Origin: Paramicrosporidium saccamoebae
Taxonomy: Eukaryota; Rozellomycota
Reading direction: 5' to 3'
DNA length: 64,000 nt
NCBI GenBank assembly: GCA_002794465.1
Contig: MTSL01000065.1
Span: forward strand, 133,475 to 197,474
How positions within the stretch are numbered: the first letter of the stretch is position 1; each line of letters starts with the position of its first letter. Made by a program: the position numbers and the translations under genes. This document shows positions 27,108-39,975 of the stretch, piece by piece. The notes beneath the pieces are model-generated. The model was not told the origin of the DNA and did not search any database. It saw only the letters and a list, made by a program, of their open reading frames with translations.

Positions 27108-29068
27108 ATGAACGGCTCGACCAAGACTGATACAGAGACCATCAGGCTACTCGACAACATCAACAATGAACTTCAAGCCTCAATCGAGAATCTCAATGCC
27201 ATTCACCAATCGGCGAGGTCGCTTCAAGTCAAATCAAACCGCGTCAGCTCTGGTCTCGCCAACCGCCATGTAAACACTCCTTAGCACACTCATCATAGCA
27301 AGTCCATGCTGAGCTGCAAAGTGTACTGGACACTCTGCAGATTCCCGATTCTGTTTCCCGGTAATTATTCAGCGTCCCTGATTGAATAGTGTGATTAGGT
27401 CGGGAGTGGTGGACGTGGAATTTCAAGAAGCCGCGGCTGAGCTCGACACCCGAATGGGATTCGCATCCGATGCTCAGGCACAGGGCATCCGCTGTGCCGG
27501 CGAGACTCTGGTCTCTGGTGGCGAGCTGTTGCGCCAAGCATGCCACAAGACGGACCGGCACTTTACCGCTCGCCTGAACGGACTCGGCACAGAGATAGGA
27601 AACTTGGGCGCGTTGCAACAGTTGGTATTTATAAGGTTGGAGGGATTGTATGGAATCCTAGACAAGTATGACAACCCAAAGGCGGGATCGTGGAGGAGAG
27701 GATATGTCCAGGCCGCACGGATATACTATTACCGGACATACAGAGACGCAGTGGAACAATTTAGTGTCAAGAAATCAGTGCCGTTGCCCGCCACACCACT
27801 TATCGGCGAAACTAAATCCACAAATGGTATTAGATCACGAATAATGACCTAATATGTGTAGCACTATTTAGCAAGCTGAAAGACGTCTTTGGCGCTTCAT
27901 CTGCACCAACACCCCAATCAAAGTCTCCCATTGAAGCTGTCGAGCAATCCGAGCTGGTGAGCCGACTCATTGCCATATTACAGGTGCTATTCGACATGAT
28001 TGAGAGGGAATGTCTGTTCGCGCGCAATTTCTTCAAGATCCGGTCGGAAGATACCAAGGCTTACTTGAAGGAAATATTTGTTCGTCCAATTGCGTCGTTC
28101 CATCGAAGAATGCAAGAGCAACTCATTGTGGCTGCGAATGTGAGCGAGGTGATGCAGCTATATGGTCGGATATGTGAACTGGACGCACGGGTAGACGAAA
28201 ATGCCTATCTAGCAGGAACCTTTAAAATGTACAGGTCGTTTGTGTGCACCCGAATCGAGGTGCTCCTGATCAACCAAGTGAAGAGTCTTGACATGGCCAT
28301 CAGTCAAGAGACTGCACAGACTAATATTTCTTTGGTTACTCGTCGCTTTGCAGACTTTTTGGTTGGGATTGTCGCCTCGGCGGGAAATTTCATCGATTCG
28401 ACTGAATTAAAAGACAGGTACATTTGACGATAAATCAAACTGTTAGGTTGAGTCCGACACTACAATCGATGGAAAAGTATCTTAGCCAAGTCGCTGCTAC
28501 CTCGATGAATGCGCGATCGCAGTCCATTTACATGATCAACAACTATGACTATCTCATGACGTTTTTCGAGGTAGCTGGAAGACATCTTTGTGACGTTTAG
28601 AGTTCATTGCAAAAACTCAAGGTTGGACAGGTGTTTTTGACCGACTTGATTCACGAGTATGACCAGAAACTCGAGCAAGTCGTAGGAATTTTTGTCACCG
28701 AAGAGCTTCGACCGTATTTTTCGCAGCTTTTCGAGTTTCTGGCTGCCGACGATCTAGGCCATCCCGTCGAGGATCCTGCCATCATGACGCCCATAATATC
28801 CGATTTCAATGGCCAGGTCTCAGTGCGGATAAAGGCGATTAACAATGCGGTGATTCAAGACTTTTCCGATTATCGCACGGCCATTTTTGTCGTCAATGTC
28901 ATTTTTACCCAACTATTGACGGCCTACCAGCAATTCCTCGAAATCCATGACCAGCTCATTGGCAAGTGCGCCCAGCCAGAAGACGCGCCGCTACCCCTCA
29001 GTCCTTCCGAGGTGGAGCAGATCCTGCGTCACTTCCATCCGGCCTTTGCACCGGCTCGTCGTAAATAA
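27108..29068 (+). CDS. VPS52: GARP/EARP complex subunit VPS52
   Basis: 599-aa subunit of the GARP tethering complex for endosome-to-Golgi retrograde traffic. Exons: 27108..27269, 27299..27360, 27399..27826, 27862..28417, 28447..28570, 28601..29068. Introns are 29, 38, 35, 29 and 30 nt, all phase-consistent. The N-terminal coiled coil (INNELQASIENLNAIHQSA, SNRVSSGLANRH) matches the Vps52 start. RYYTYR-type IYYYRTYRDAVEQF and the C-terminal INNYDYLMTFFESSLQKLK are family-like. The stop is in AAATAAAA and lies 3 bp from the UNG stop on the other strand. Confidence 0.82.
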
Positions 29069-29071
29069 AAT

Positions 29072-30127
29072 TTATTGAGGCAATTGCCAGTCGATTGGTT
29101 TACGACCATGGCTTTGGAGATATTCGTTTGCTTTGCTGAAATGCTGACACCCAAAGAAGCCCCGTGAGGCGCTGAGCGGGGAGGGATGGACACCCGTCAG
29201 TACCAAATGCCGTTTTCGGTCGATCATGCTGGCCTTTTTTTGGGCATGATTTCCCCACAGGATAAATACGACATTCATGCGCTCCTTGCTAATGGCACGA
29301 ATGACTGCATCCGTAAATTGCTCCCATCCTCGTCCAGAATGCGATGCCGGTTCGTGGGCTCGCACCGTCAGCGCCGTGTTCAGCAATAGCACGCCCCTCT
29401 GCGACCAGCTCGTCAAATCGCCATGTGCTGGTGGCACAAAAGAGACATCCTTGGCGAGTTCCTTGTAAATGTTAAGCAGACTTGGTGGGATGGCGGTTCC
29501 GCGAGGAACGGAGAAGCAGAGTCCCATGGCCTGCTTGAAATTGTGATATGGATCCTGGCCGATGATCACCACCTTGAGAGTGGAAAAGGCACATTGTGTC
29601 CAGGAGTAGATGAGAGGAGAGGGGGGAAACACTGTGTGACGACGTTGCTCCTCCAAAAGAAATTCTTTGAGACGACGGAAGTAGGGCTTTGTAAGCTCTT
29701 GATGTAGAATTTTGATCCATTCGGCAGGCAATTGTTCAATCTCCAAGGCTAAAAATTCTTGTTCTTCGGGGGTGAGATTGATAGACACTACTGAAGTATC
29801 CGAGTTTAAAGTGTCTTTGAGAGGGGGGGTGGAATCCAGAGTGACGCTTTGGGGAGTAAAATTAAGAGTCTCGCTATCTAAATCGGTGCTATTCACGCCT
29901 CCATTCACACGGTCATTCACCCCGCCGCTATTCCCACTACTGGTAGATTCTTTAGTGGAATCGAAAGTTTGAATTGGTATGGGTGAGGATATAATGTCTG
30001 CACCAGTCTGTTTCTGCACCTTTGAAAAATGCGCCAATATCGATGACTGCACCTTTCCCTTTTTCGCCGATCCCATCTTGTCATTCTGTTCAGTAGGCCT
30101 CTTTCCATCATGGTTTGCAGTCGTCAT
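29072..30127 (-). CDS. UNG1: Uracil-DNA glycosylase
   Basis: 351-aa family 1 uracil-DNA glycosylase, which starts base-excision repair of uracil in DNA. Conserved motifs are the water-activating GQDPYHN (about residue 190), LLNTALTVRAHEPASH, FILWGNHAQKK and the minor-groove loop HPSPLSASRGFFG. The long N-terminal part (about 130 aa) is S/T/D rich and has a PCNA-box-like QSSILAHF near residue 27, as in nuclear UNG2, plus basic patches. Single exon. The stop TAA lies within CAATAAAT. It is convergent with VPS52 with only 3 bp between. Confidence 0.97.
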   Translation of the reverse strand: MTTANHDGKRPTEQNDKMGSAKKGKVQSSILAHFSKVQKQTGADIISSPIPIQTFDSTKESTSSGNSGGVNDRVNGGVNSTDLDSETLNFTPQSVTLDSTPPLKDTLNSDTSVVSINLTPEEQEFLALEIEQLPAEWIKILHQELTKPYFRRLKEFLLEEQRRHTVFPPSPLIYSWTQCAFSTLKVVIIGQDPYHNFKQAMGLCFSVPRGTAIPPSLLNIYKELAKDVSFVPPAHGDLTSWSQRGVLLLNTALTVRAHEPASHSGRGWEQFTDAVIRAISKERMNVVFILWGNHAQKKASMIDRKRHLVLTGVHPSPLSASRGFFGCQHFSKANEYLQSHGRKPIDWQLPQ

Positions 30128-30297
30128 GCCTGGATATCCTGATGTCTGGATTTATAATGCTTTCTATCCAGTTATTTCAATATTTCAAAGGTGTACTACC
30201 CCAATATCGCAATAGCCTGACCAGGTCAAGTTTAAAACTTGGAAATGATTTTGTTCGTTTGAACCCTGGCTCGATCTTCGTCTTTGACAGGCCCGAG

Positions 30298-33200
30298 ATG
30301 ATGGCGTCTCCTGACTTGTCCTCTCTCTATTATCTGCTGACCAGCTCACTCAGCCAGCAGGAGCAGCTTCGTAAGGAAGCCGAGACGCAACTTGAACAGG
30401 TAGACGAGTGTGGCGACTAATATGGGTGTAGGCATCGACAGCGGCTGGGTTCAGTGTGGCGCTACTTCAGGTGGCAGCGGGTCAGAGCGGAGATGCGTCG
30501 GCCCGTCAGGCGGCAGCAGTCTATTTCAAGAATCTGGTGAACAAGCGCTATGATCCGTATGAGGAAGGCAAAGTCCCAGCGCTGAGTGACGAGGATAAGA
30601 TCCAAATTAGGACGCTTGTGGTGAGAGCGGTGATGGAGTGTTCCCCCGTAGTCCGGCCGCAGCTGATCGCGGCAACGCATAAAATAATCCGTGCAGATTT
30701 CCCAAAGCGATGGCCCAACTTGGTGGAGGAGCTGTATCCTCTGATCACCTGTGGTGAAGCAGAGCGAGTTATTTCAGCGTTGGCAATTTTCCACGAGGTA
30801 GTCTCCTGGCACGGCGGAACAGCCGTGGATGACACCCGCGAGCTGATCCACGGAAGAATGTTCCCAGTGCTTCTGTCCATTCTGCAGACCCAAATGGAGA
30901 TGGCAGCCAAGCTCGACAAGGAGGCAGTTATTATTGTCAAATCCATTTTAAAGAGCTTCCACGCCGCCATCCAATACCGCTTCAGCACGCATTTGCTGTT
31001 AGGTGATGCTTTTAGCAATTGGTGCACAGCCGTGACGCACGTCATCCAACTCGCCCCACCGGCCGAGATTTTGGCACTGAGCGGCGAGGAGACGGAGGCG
31101 CATATTTACTGGAAAATGAAGAAATGGGCGGTGCGGATCCACAACAAAATCTTTCAGCGTTATGGGTGCGCCAAATTGGACTCGTTTAACAATCCCGACA
31201 ATATGCCGTTTGCTAAATTCTATATGGAGCAGGTGGCACTTCCCGTCCTTGGCGTCTATTTGGGTCAGATTGAGCTGTCTCTGCAAGGAAAGAATCCCTT
31301 CAGTGAACGTATCTTCAGTCTGCTGACCGAGTTTTTGGAAAGTTGTATCCGTCACAAAAAGACATGGGAGGTGGTGCAGAAACACGCCATGGACTTGGTG
31401 ACGCATTTCATGTTCCCACGCATCTGCTTCACTGAGGAGGACCAAGAGATGTGGGATGCGGATGGAGAGGAGTATGTACGCACCAAACTCGATCCATTTG
31501 AAGAGATTTATTCGGCGCAGTCAGCCAGTATCAACTTTATCCTCGATCTGATCAAATGCCGCAAGAAGACAATGTTTGTTCCAGTCTTGCAATTTGTGAA
31601 TCAGACCATGTCGGCCTCCACATCGGATGTTGCCTCCCAACGGCGTAAGGACGGTGCCCTCTTCATTATGGGATCTATTGCGACAGTGCTGATGGCGTCT
31701 GACTTTAAGAGCCAAATTGAGCCGGTGGTGGCTTCGTTTGTGATTCCCGAGCTGGCCAGTCCGCAGGGTTTCCTGCGCATGCGAGCCTGCTGGACGTTGG
31801 AGCAGTATGACGAGATGGAGTACAGTCAGACTGTGTGTATGAGTGCCCTTCAGGGGGTCCTTACCTGTCTGACTGACAAGGAACTGCCCGTAAAGGTGGC
31901 AGCTACGGGTGCTCTTGGAGCGCTGCTGGATAATGACACGACGCAAAAGGCATTGCCTCCGTATTTGGGTAAAATCATGGAATCGATCCTGGCGTTGGCG
32001 AATGAGATCCAACTAGACTCATTGTCGTTTGTGCTAGAACGTCTGGTGCAAATGTTTGCCGACGAGTTGGCGCCATACTCTGTGCAGCTGTGCGTGCAAC
32101 TGCGCGACACGGTGGCGCGTCATTTGGAGGGCTACCAGAACGTGCTGGACGTGGACGCAGCTGACGACAACTTTGGACAGAATGCGGACAAAATGATGGC
32201 AGTGGTGGGAATGTTCAAAGCCATTGAGACACTGATTGATTCGATGGGAAAGACCCCCGAGTTGGTCACTAAGATGGAGGAAATTGTGTTGCCGCTATTA
32301 GCCATGGTCTTGGATCGTCGCATCATTGACGTGTATGAGGAGACCTTTGAGTTGATTGACTCGATTACCTTTTCACGGAAACAGATTAGCCCGACATTGT
32401 GGACTCTGTTCCCCTATATCCATCGCGCCTTCCAAGACTGTGGAGCTGACTATATCCAGGACATGCAAACGACTCTTGATAACATCATCTCCTACGGCAG
32501 TGCCGCCTTGATGGCTAACCCTGAATATATGCGCATGCTCATGGACATTGTACGCACCACTATGACATCCGACGAGTTTAGCGAATACGATCGCGTCTAC
32601 GGCTGTCGATTGATGGAATCGCTAATGCTGAACTGTCGCGGCCACGTGGATGCCGTCCTAGGCGAGTTTATTGCGGCAGTGGGCCCCACAATCTCTGATC
32701 CTGAAGAATGCTCGCAATCGGTGGTAGTGCATCATCTGGAAGTGATCATTAATGCATTGTATTACAATGCTGGATTAGCATTGCAGCACTTGGAGCAACT
32801 GCAATTGACAGCACCCTTCTTCACCTTGTGGTTTAGCAAGGCGGAGCGCTTCTCCCGAGTCCACGACAAACGTCTTATTATTGTGGCATTGTCAACGCTC
32901 ATGACGCTGCCTTTGGCGCATTTGCCGCCGTTCCTGCAGCAAAACTGGCGTTTCGTACTGCCCGTCTATCTGACTGCCATCCAAACTCTTCCCAAGGCGC
33001 TGGAGGAGCGACGCAAGCTGGAAGAGGAGGATCAATCGGCTGATGATTCGGAATATGACGAACTCAGTGACGGTGACTATGACGAGATCAACGACGACGG
33101 ACCCGGAGAGGCGGAAGAGGAGTTTGTGCCAGCAACCCGCAAGGTAGACGAGTACAATTACAATGACTACAGCGACGACGAGTCCTATGAAGATGATCTG

Positions 33201-33368
33201 GAGGAGGAAGTGTTCTTTGAGACACCGTTGGATACGGTTGATGTATCTGCATTGGTGCAGCAATCGCTTGCCCAACTTCAGACCCAACCCGAGTCATTCC
33301 AGCAACTGACCCAAGCCCTATCCTCGGAGCAGGCTGTCTTTTTACAATCTCTCCTATCTGCCCATTAA
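30298..33368 (+). CDS. Importin-beta family, importin-7/8 type
   Basis: A 1012-aa nuclear transport receptor of the importin-7/8 group (yeast Sxm1/Nmd5), which carries ribosomal proteins, histones and TFIIS in those species. Exons are 30298..30399 and 30432..33368, with a 32-nt intron with CTAAT. The N-terminal Ran-binding HEAT repeats include RKEAETQLEQA and RQAAAVYFKNLVNKRY, then FPKRWPNLVEEL. The body is HEAT solenoid. An acidic stretch at about residues 880-960 (ESYEDDLEEE) and the end FFETPLDTVD are group-specific. Two adjacent ATGs are possible starts. The stop TAA overlaps an AATAAA by two bases. Confidence 0.92.
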
Positions 33369-33510
33369 TAAACTGCAAGATAGTTATTGGTAGCGTTAAT
33401 GGTATTGGTAGTGTTAGTAATGTTGGAGCATTAGCAGTTGTCGGTGACTGAGATTGATGGTTGGAATCGTAGTCGTTATATCATTGGTATCACCTGTAGC
33501 ACCTATGTAT

Positions 33511-33630
33511 ACTCATATCAACTACACCATTTATACCCACTCTCACATCAACTACACCATTTATATCCACTCTCATCACAGCTATATCGTTCAGATCCCA
33601 CATAACATCAACTACACCATTTATATCCGC
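33511..33630 (+). repeat. 30-bp minisatellite, four units
   Basis: Four head-to-tail 30-bp units with consensus containing CATCAACTACACCATTTATA begin at 33511, 33541, 33571 and 33601. Units 1, 2 and 4 are close and unit 3 is degenerate. The array fills the spacer between the importin and DDX47 3' ends. Confidence 0.85.
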
Positions 33631-33647
33631 AATACATAGAAGTAGGT

Positions 33648-35041
33648 TTATTCAGCATATTCGGGGCGAGAATCAGCATCAACAGTCTTGCGCTTGGACC
33701 GGTCTTTGGCACTAGCCTCTTCCTCGCGGATCTGCTGCATGGCAATCCTCTGGGCCTCATAAACCCGCGCCTGTAATAGACCCACAGCCTCTTTGGGAAC
33801 ATCATAGGCCGGTAGACGCTTTCCAATCAGCTGCTCAATGCGCTGATACCCCTCCACATCATATTGAGTGACCATAGACACGGATTTTCCGGTCCGGCCT
33901 GCTCGAGCTGTGCGTCCCACTCGATGCACATAGTCCTTGGAGTTGGCAGGAATGTCGTAATTAAGGACACAATCTACCGCAGGAATATCAAGGCCACGTG
34001 ACGCCACGTCTGTAGCAATCATAATTCCCCGTTCACCGGCACGGAATTTGGCCAACGCGCCGATGCGTTGTGGCTGCGGCATTTGGCCATGCAGCGGCAC
34101 TGCGGCAAAGCCCAAATTGCGCACCATAAGCGCCAGTCGTTGGGCTGTGGCGCAGGTGGCCACAAAGACAATCGTTGTCCTCCCCGCCATCTCATTTAAC
34201 AGCCAAACCAAGTAACAGTCCTTCAGCTTAGCCGGTAGGAATACGTAATATTGCAACAACGTGTCCACTGTCGAATACTTTGTGCTGACTTCTACTTTAA
34301 CCGGATCCACCAATGACGCCCGTTGCAGTTTGGCTACTTTACTTGTCATTGTGGCCGAGAACAAGAACGTCCGACGCGTTGTTGGTATTACCCGCAGGAT
34401 TTTGTCAATTTCCGGCCCAAAGTCCATGTTCAGCAGACGATCTGCCTCATCAAGCACCAAAAAACGCAGTTTTTTCAAATTAAAGCCGCGTGTATTCTCC
34501 AAATGGTCCACCAGACGCCCCGGCGTTGCCACTATGACATGCGGTTTCTTTGACAGTGCAATCGCCTGCGCCATCATATCCACTCCGCCTACTATTACTG
34601 CTGCCCGTACTCCTATCGTCGCACCCAACGCCTCTGTCTGTTCGGCAATCTGCATCGCCAACTCTCGTGTCGGTGCCAAGATGCACGCACTTAGCGGCTG
34701 AGGGTTTTCCAATAGTCCTTGCAGGATGGGCAGCGCAAATGCCGCCGTCTTTCCCGATCCCGTCTGTGCCAATCCAATAATATCGCGGTCTGCAACGTTA
34801 GTCATTCTCAAATGGTACTTTTCAGAGCAAACGGAATGGCTTCCGACTGGATCCGCGTCGGTCGGTGAAAGCCCAGCTGTTCACACGCAGTACACAGTGC
34901 TTCTGTGAGTCCCTATAAATCAGTTGCGCTGCATCCCGCCCTTACCAAAGATGCAAACGTCGCCGTTTCGGCCACATCAGCCGTCTCATTTTCGTTTCCT
35001 TCCAAAGTCATCTTGACCCCACCCCGGTCGCCCACTGCCAT
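33648..35041 (-). CDS. RRP3: DEAD-box RNA helicase DDX47/RRP3
   Basis: 443-aa nucleolar DEAD-box helicase for 18S rRNA maturation. Exons: 34946..35041, 34819..34912, 33648..34789, with introns of 33 and 29 nt (the second with an ACTAAC branch). The spliced Q motif reads [18 protein letters not shown]. Then come motif [26 protein letters not shown], the ARGLD-like ASRGLD and [11 protein letters not shown]. Sequence around the motifs ([29 protein letters not shown]) fits DDX47/Rrp3. The stop TAA lies within GAATAAAC. The glucosidase I gene ends 43 bp upstream on the same strand. Confidence 0.95.
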
Positions 35042-35084
35042 TTTCAGTCTCCCCCTCCCTCCAATACAATTTGACAATATTATT

Positions 35085-37520
35085 TTATTGGACGCAGAGC
35101 GCAGCAGGGTATTCTTCAGAAATAATCAGGGTCACAAGGGCGCTCCACCCAGTAAATGGATGAACGCCCTTGCCCTGGCCGTCCACATCGGCATACCGCT
35201 CCCAGATAAAGCCAGATTGCATATATTGCTATCGTGAGCCACACATCACCATCATAATACCTTTGTCATATTTGAGATAATGTTGGAGCGCAGTCGAGTG
35301 TAGATAGATGTGGCACGTTCGTGGTGGGGACAATTCTTCCCCATGTAGTTGAGCTTGAGACTTGCCAGTAGCAAATAGTTAATGTTTATCCAGATCGGTC
35401 CTGTCCAGCGCTGATCGCCCTTCATATAGAAAGAGTCTGAGACGGACAGCGAGCGGATCCCGTAGCTACACTTTCCAGATAGTCAAAGTTAACTACCTGC
35501 TCCACAGCCGTGTCTCGTCCTCGATAATTTCAAAGAGGCTGTTAAGACGGACAGAGTCCGGTGGCACCAGTCCCAAGATGAGAGGAAATATGGCCACATA
35601 TCCAATATGCTCCACAAACATAAAGTTGTCTACAATGCATGACATATCCCTCTAGGCCTACCTTCTTGATCAATGGTGCGATCCTGATAACAGCCAGCTC
35701 TTTCATTCCAATGGACGTTTTCAATGGCCCTCATTGCATCCTCTTCAATCTGTGCCAATGGAGCACCTGCGAGCCGAGTCCATGAAACATCTCCTGCCGT
35801 CCCTGTAATCTCTCGGAGACGTCTCAGTGTACGAGCAGCAAATGCCATCCAAGCAGCCAAATCCACATGAAGTTCGTACTCATTCGGGGTCGTTCCACGC
35901 GGATAATCCTCCAACCCCGAGGTCAGCGTGTAATGTTTGCTCCTACCCCTCCAGCGGTACAGACCTGCGGAAGATTGTGCTTCCAAGGCAGGATGCAGAT
36001 TTCCATGCTGGGTCCGTGTAAACCAGCGCAAATTTCGTTCAAAGTGTGGCAGTAAGAGGGTGATCGAGTCGCTTGTTTCTGGATCCTTGTTGAATGCCAA
36101 GACCAACTCATAAAGTGGCAGAAGAAGGCTCGGAGGATTGCCAAATTTCGGGTTCTGGGGCCAGTGATCAATGGGTACTTGGCCGCGCGCTTCTTCTCCA
36201 GCAATCTGCTCTCGCGCCATCCATCCATTTTGATCAATCCTTTCGGCCCAATTAGCAATAATGCGCAGAGAAATGTGTGGATTCCATTTTTGAATCACAA
36301 GGCTGTCGAATCCAGAATCCCACAGGAATCCACAAGGGGAAGTAGCCCTTGATGGAGTATCCGTCAATAGTTCAAAGGGCTCCGTCTCTTTCAGCCTTCG
36401 AATCCCATCGACCCATTCATACACAACTCCTCGGCCATAGGAATAACCAATTCCCCCTAAAAGATTGCTCAATGCGACCTTTGACATGTTCTTGGTATCC
36501 AAATCAATTTGCGGGACTGACAAGAATTCATCAAACCGGGATTCAAAGTCATTTAACAATGGCGACCGATTCCCCAGAGTTCTGAAATTTTCTAACCGCC
36601 CATCATATTCTATTTCCACTTTAAAAGGGCTATCAAAGACAAGTTGGGTTAAAAGCGCATTTGGGGCTGTCACCGTGCTCGGATTACATAACAAAAAGAG
36701 ATTGGCAGGCGACAGATCCTTTTCGTGCTCAACCCGAGTGGCAGCGCATTGACCAAGCTCTGCACTTATAATTTCCTTCATTCTCCATTGGTTTGATGGT
36801 TCTACTATCATGGAGCTCTGTCGCATTGTCCTTGCATCAGGATAGCTAATCCTGAGAGTAAATTCGCCCGTATCGCTGGTCCAGCCGCGGAGAAGGGTCT
36901 CATGATTGTTATTACTCTTCGTGTTCATGGCATATTCTGCACCATTGTAGGCAGCATAGTGCATCCACGACACTTGCATGGAATTGTTCCTCTGCAAAGG
37001 TTCGCCAGTCACACTTACCCTCCAGGAATGCGCTATTAATGAGACAGACTATAGCGGATACCAGAAGTCTTGCGGTATATGATGGAAAGTGACAGATTGT
37101 TGTCAAAATCTTCCACAATCTCCCTCCCATACCGATCACCATCATGCTCAACCCACCTCCATCTCGTTGCATCATGCACGCTACACTCGTGTCTAATCCC
37201 TACCTGTCACCCACCACCTCTCTTTTACGTTTGCAACTGGCAAAGTCTTGCGTCCCGAACCACATAATCCCCGTCAGCAACGAATTTGGGCGCGCCATCC
37301 TCATTCCAAAGTACAAATGGCTACGATAGGTGCCCCAGAGATACTGTTCGTCCCCCCGTATCTTCTTCAAGAGTCCACTTAGACTTGACATTGATGTGGA
37401 TCGGAGATGGAGCCAACTCACCACAAAGAACACTGCCACAATCCCAACTACCATCAAGTACTTTTCAGGTGTGCGACAATGAGTAGCATTCCCCAAAGTC
37501 TTTTGTTCTTTCTTGGCCAT
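35085..37520 (-). CDS. CWH41: Mannosyl-oligosaccharide glucosidase (glucosidase I, GH63)
   Basis: A 762-aa type II ER membrane enzyme that removes the terminal glucose from Glc3Man9GlcNAc2 in N-glycan processing. Exons: 37204..37520, 37062..37180, 35662..37032, 35497..35629, 35261..35465, 35085..35228. Introns are 23, 29, 32, 31 and 32 nt. The N-terminal anchor is YLMVVGIVAVFFVVSWLHL. Motifs include LWGTYRSHLYFGM, LTGIMWFGTQD, GGIGYSYG, GFLWDSGFDSL, GWMAREQIAGEEAR, SGLEDYPRG and FTGWSALV. The 23-nt first intron is the only join that keeps frame there. The stop TAA lies within CAATAAAA. Confidence 0.93.
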
Positions 37521-37621
37521 CCCGCTGTAACACTGTACACTTTGCCTTTATTCGATATTGACGCGTCGGGCCCACTCGCCTGTTTACCGGATTAAGAAGC
37601 TTGAGAGCGGTGATTGGTGGC

Positions 37622-39781
37622 ATGGTTGCTTCAGACCACTTTGCGACTAAGCGCTATGTGCGGAGTTTGGTGCAGGGCGGGGAGTTTGATGAATTGGATT
37701 TCCTGAGACAGACAAGTAGGATTGCTCCTAGTGAGCTCACAAGAGTGCTGCTGGCAGTGGCAGAGGAGTTGCAGCAAGAATTGACACTCTTGGTAAATGA
37801 GGAATTTGAAAGCTTTGTCAAGCTATTTAACGACATTGGCGATGTGGGACAGGAAGAGTTTCAGGATTTTGAAGAAAAAGTAGCCAATCTCTATCAGACT
37901 TCACAGGTACAGCATTCTGTGGGTTGACTGGTCAGGCTGTTAGGAATAATGCGAGAGGAGAATTGTCCATGTTGCAAGAGTCTATTCATAAATTGCAAGG
38001 AAATTCAACGCAGCAGAAGCGATTAAGGCTGTCAATATGGCTTTCGAAAGATTTGGAACGTCTAGAGACCCTGCTCAACTCTGCATCCATATTTCCGTAT
38101 TTCCGTGGACTCACTGACAATTGTAGAGACCCCTTAGATCTTGAAATTGCTGCCGAATTGTTCCTAAAGATTAGCTGGACAGTGAACGGTGTATCAGGAA
38201 AGGTGGTCCTTGACGAGACATTGATACAACGACAGGCCATTGTCAGTGCAAAGTTTTACTGTGTTCTAGAGGATACGTTGCTGGCTTGTCTAAGGAAGAA
38301 TGACAAAGAGGGCTGGCTTGGATTGGCGGGGATCTATCTGAAAATTAAGAAATCGCAGACAGTTGTCGATACATTTGTCAATGAATACTTGAGGCCGAAA
38401 TTGAGAAAGGTCTTACTCTCGGTTAATTTTTAAGGTTGCAGATTGCTGGCAAAGGGCGTTATGAAGAATTGAGGAGGAAGGACCCAGCCAATGCCGTAGA
38501 GTGCCTGCTCAAAGATATTTTTGGATTGGCCAAGGAGTGCAAGGAGAGCTGGTTTTCCTCACTACCTCCCAGACAGCACCTGTTTGTGGACTCTGTGTTG
38601 CAGCCAATCTTTTCGCAGATTGTCGCTGATCTCAGCGCCATCTTCTCGCCTGCACTCCCTGATATATTTTACATGGTAATAGAAGACTTTAGGCTGCATA
38701 ATTTTAGAATTTTACACTGGGTAACAAGTTTGTTGAAGATTTGGTGTCAACTCTTGCTCCATGTGAGCTTACTGCAATGAATCAGTGCGAGCCCTTCCAA
38801 ATGTACACTAGGTCTTGGCAGTTGAATGTTTACTATCAGCTAAGGCAAGCAAAGCGATTTTAGTAACTCTGCAGGTTCCGCGATGTAGCTCAAGCAACTG
38901 AGGATTCGCTGGTCCCCTTCAACGCCTCTGTCGACATGATGGACATGAAGGAAACGGTGCCATTTGTTCCTCACAAGTCATTGGGTCTATTGGAAAAACT
39001 TTCAACTGAACTTGCGAGTGGGCGACTAGTTCTCAAGCCTTTGAGACCAAAATTCTTCCGGCTCCGGCTACAGGTAAGATTCTGTCCGCAGCTGGACTGT
39101 GTAGACATTTGCACGAGTGTCCCTTTGGCTTGTAGAGCGAGGAGAACAAGGATCCATTTCCACTACTTGCATGGCAGTCTGGAATCACCAAGAACTATTA
39201 AGATTAGTAGATAGAGTCTTTTCAGATACCGACACAATCTACAAAGACTTGCAACGGGAAAAGGCCGAGAAGGTTGCGAAACGCTTCGCATGTGAGCTTG
39301 AAACTCGCAATGTCCACATGAGACAAGCGCTGGAGCAGAAGTTGACGGCTTTGCTTTCTGAGCGGGTCAGCTCATTGCAACTTGGAATAAATTCTACGCC
39401 GAATATTGCCGGATTGCTTGGGAAAATTGAGAGCCTCTCTGCAATGCTTCAATTCTCAGATGGTTACATAAAGAACACTTGGAGTACACTCGTCTCAATG
39501 TATATTGTGCATTCTATCGTTGAGCCTGTAGGTTTGTTGACAAATCCGCCGACTTGGTTACTCAGTCCAAGAAGGCCGTTGCAAATTATCGCCGTCTAAA
39601 GTTGATAATGAAGGATGAGAGTGACGACAATCCTGAGGACAAGGAGACTCAACAACAATGTCTCTTCCAGATCATTGCCTCCGAGGCCAAGTCAATTTCT
39701 GAATTTGCCGAAAACAGGAATGAACTGAGGGATTCTGCCGAGCTACAACGAGTCAAGGAGATGCATAACCTTTTACTGTAA
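37622..39781 (+). CDS. COG2: Conserved oligomeric Golgi complex subunit 2
   Basis: 657-aa subunit of the COG tether for intra-Golgi retrograde traffic. Exons: 37622..37906, 37936..38409, 38442..38675, 38708..38844, 38875..39073, 39105..39499, 39532..39781. Introns are 29, 32, 32, 30, 31 and 32 nt. The fourth begins GCAAGC, a GC-AG intron, and its removal restores YYQLRFRDVAQA (human YFQIRFREIAG). The N-terminus has LTLLVNEEFESFVKL and a coiled coil. The later part has QTFARVSLWLVERGE (human QILARYSVFV). For the second intron a shorter 20-nt choice is also in frame. Conservation is moderate. Confidence 0.78.
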
Positions 39782-39975
39782 AGTTTATAGTAAAGAAGAC
39801 GCTTTATTGGGGTGTCCAGTCCGTGGACGTACTCTTACATTTATAAATCTACAGCGTCTCATCGGATCGGAATACCTTTGCAAAAGAGCCCTCTGCACAC
39901 ATGGCATCTGTGGAATCGCATTCACAGTAGATCTCCTTTGATCAAACTGTCGATATGGCGCCAAGTCCTCTCTGT

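Noticed and set aside
39782-39975. Possible small gene between COG2 and MTG1, including minus-strand fragments with CxxC-like residues
   Set aside because: No combination of start, short intron and stop gave a recognisable ribosomal or other small protein.
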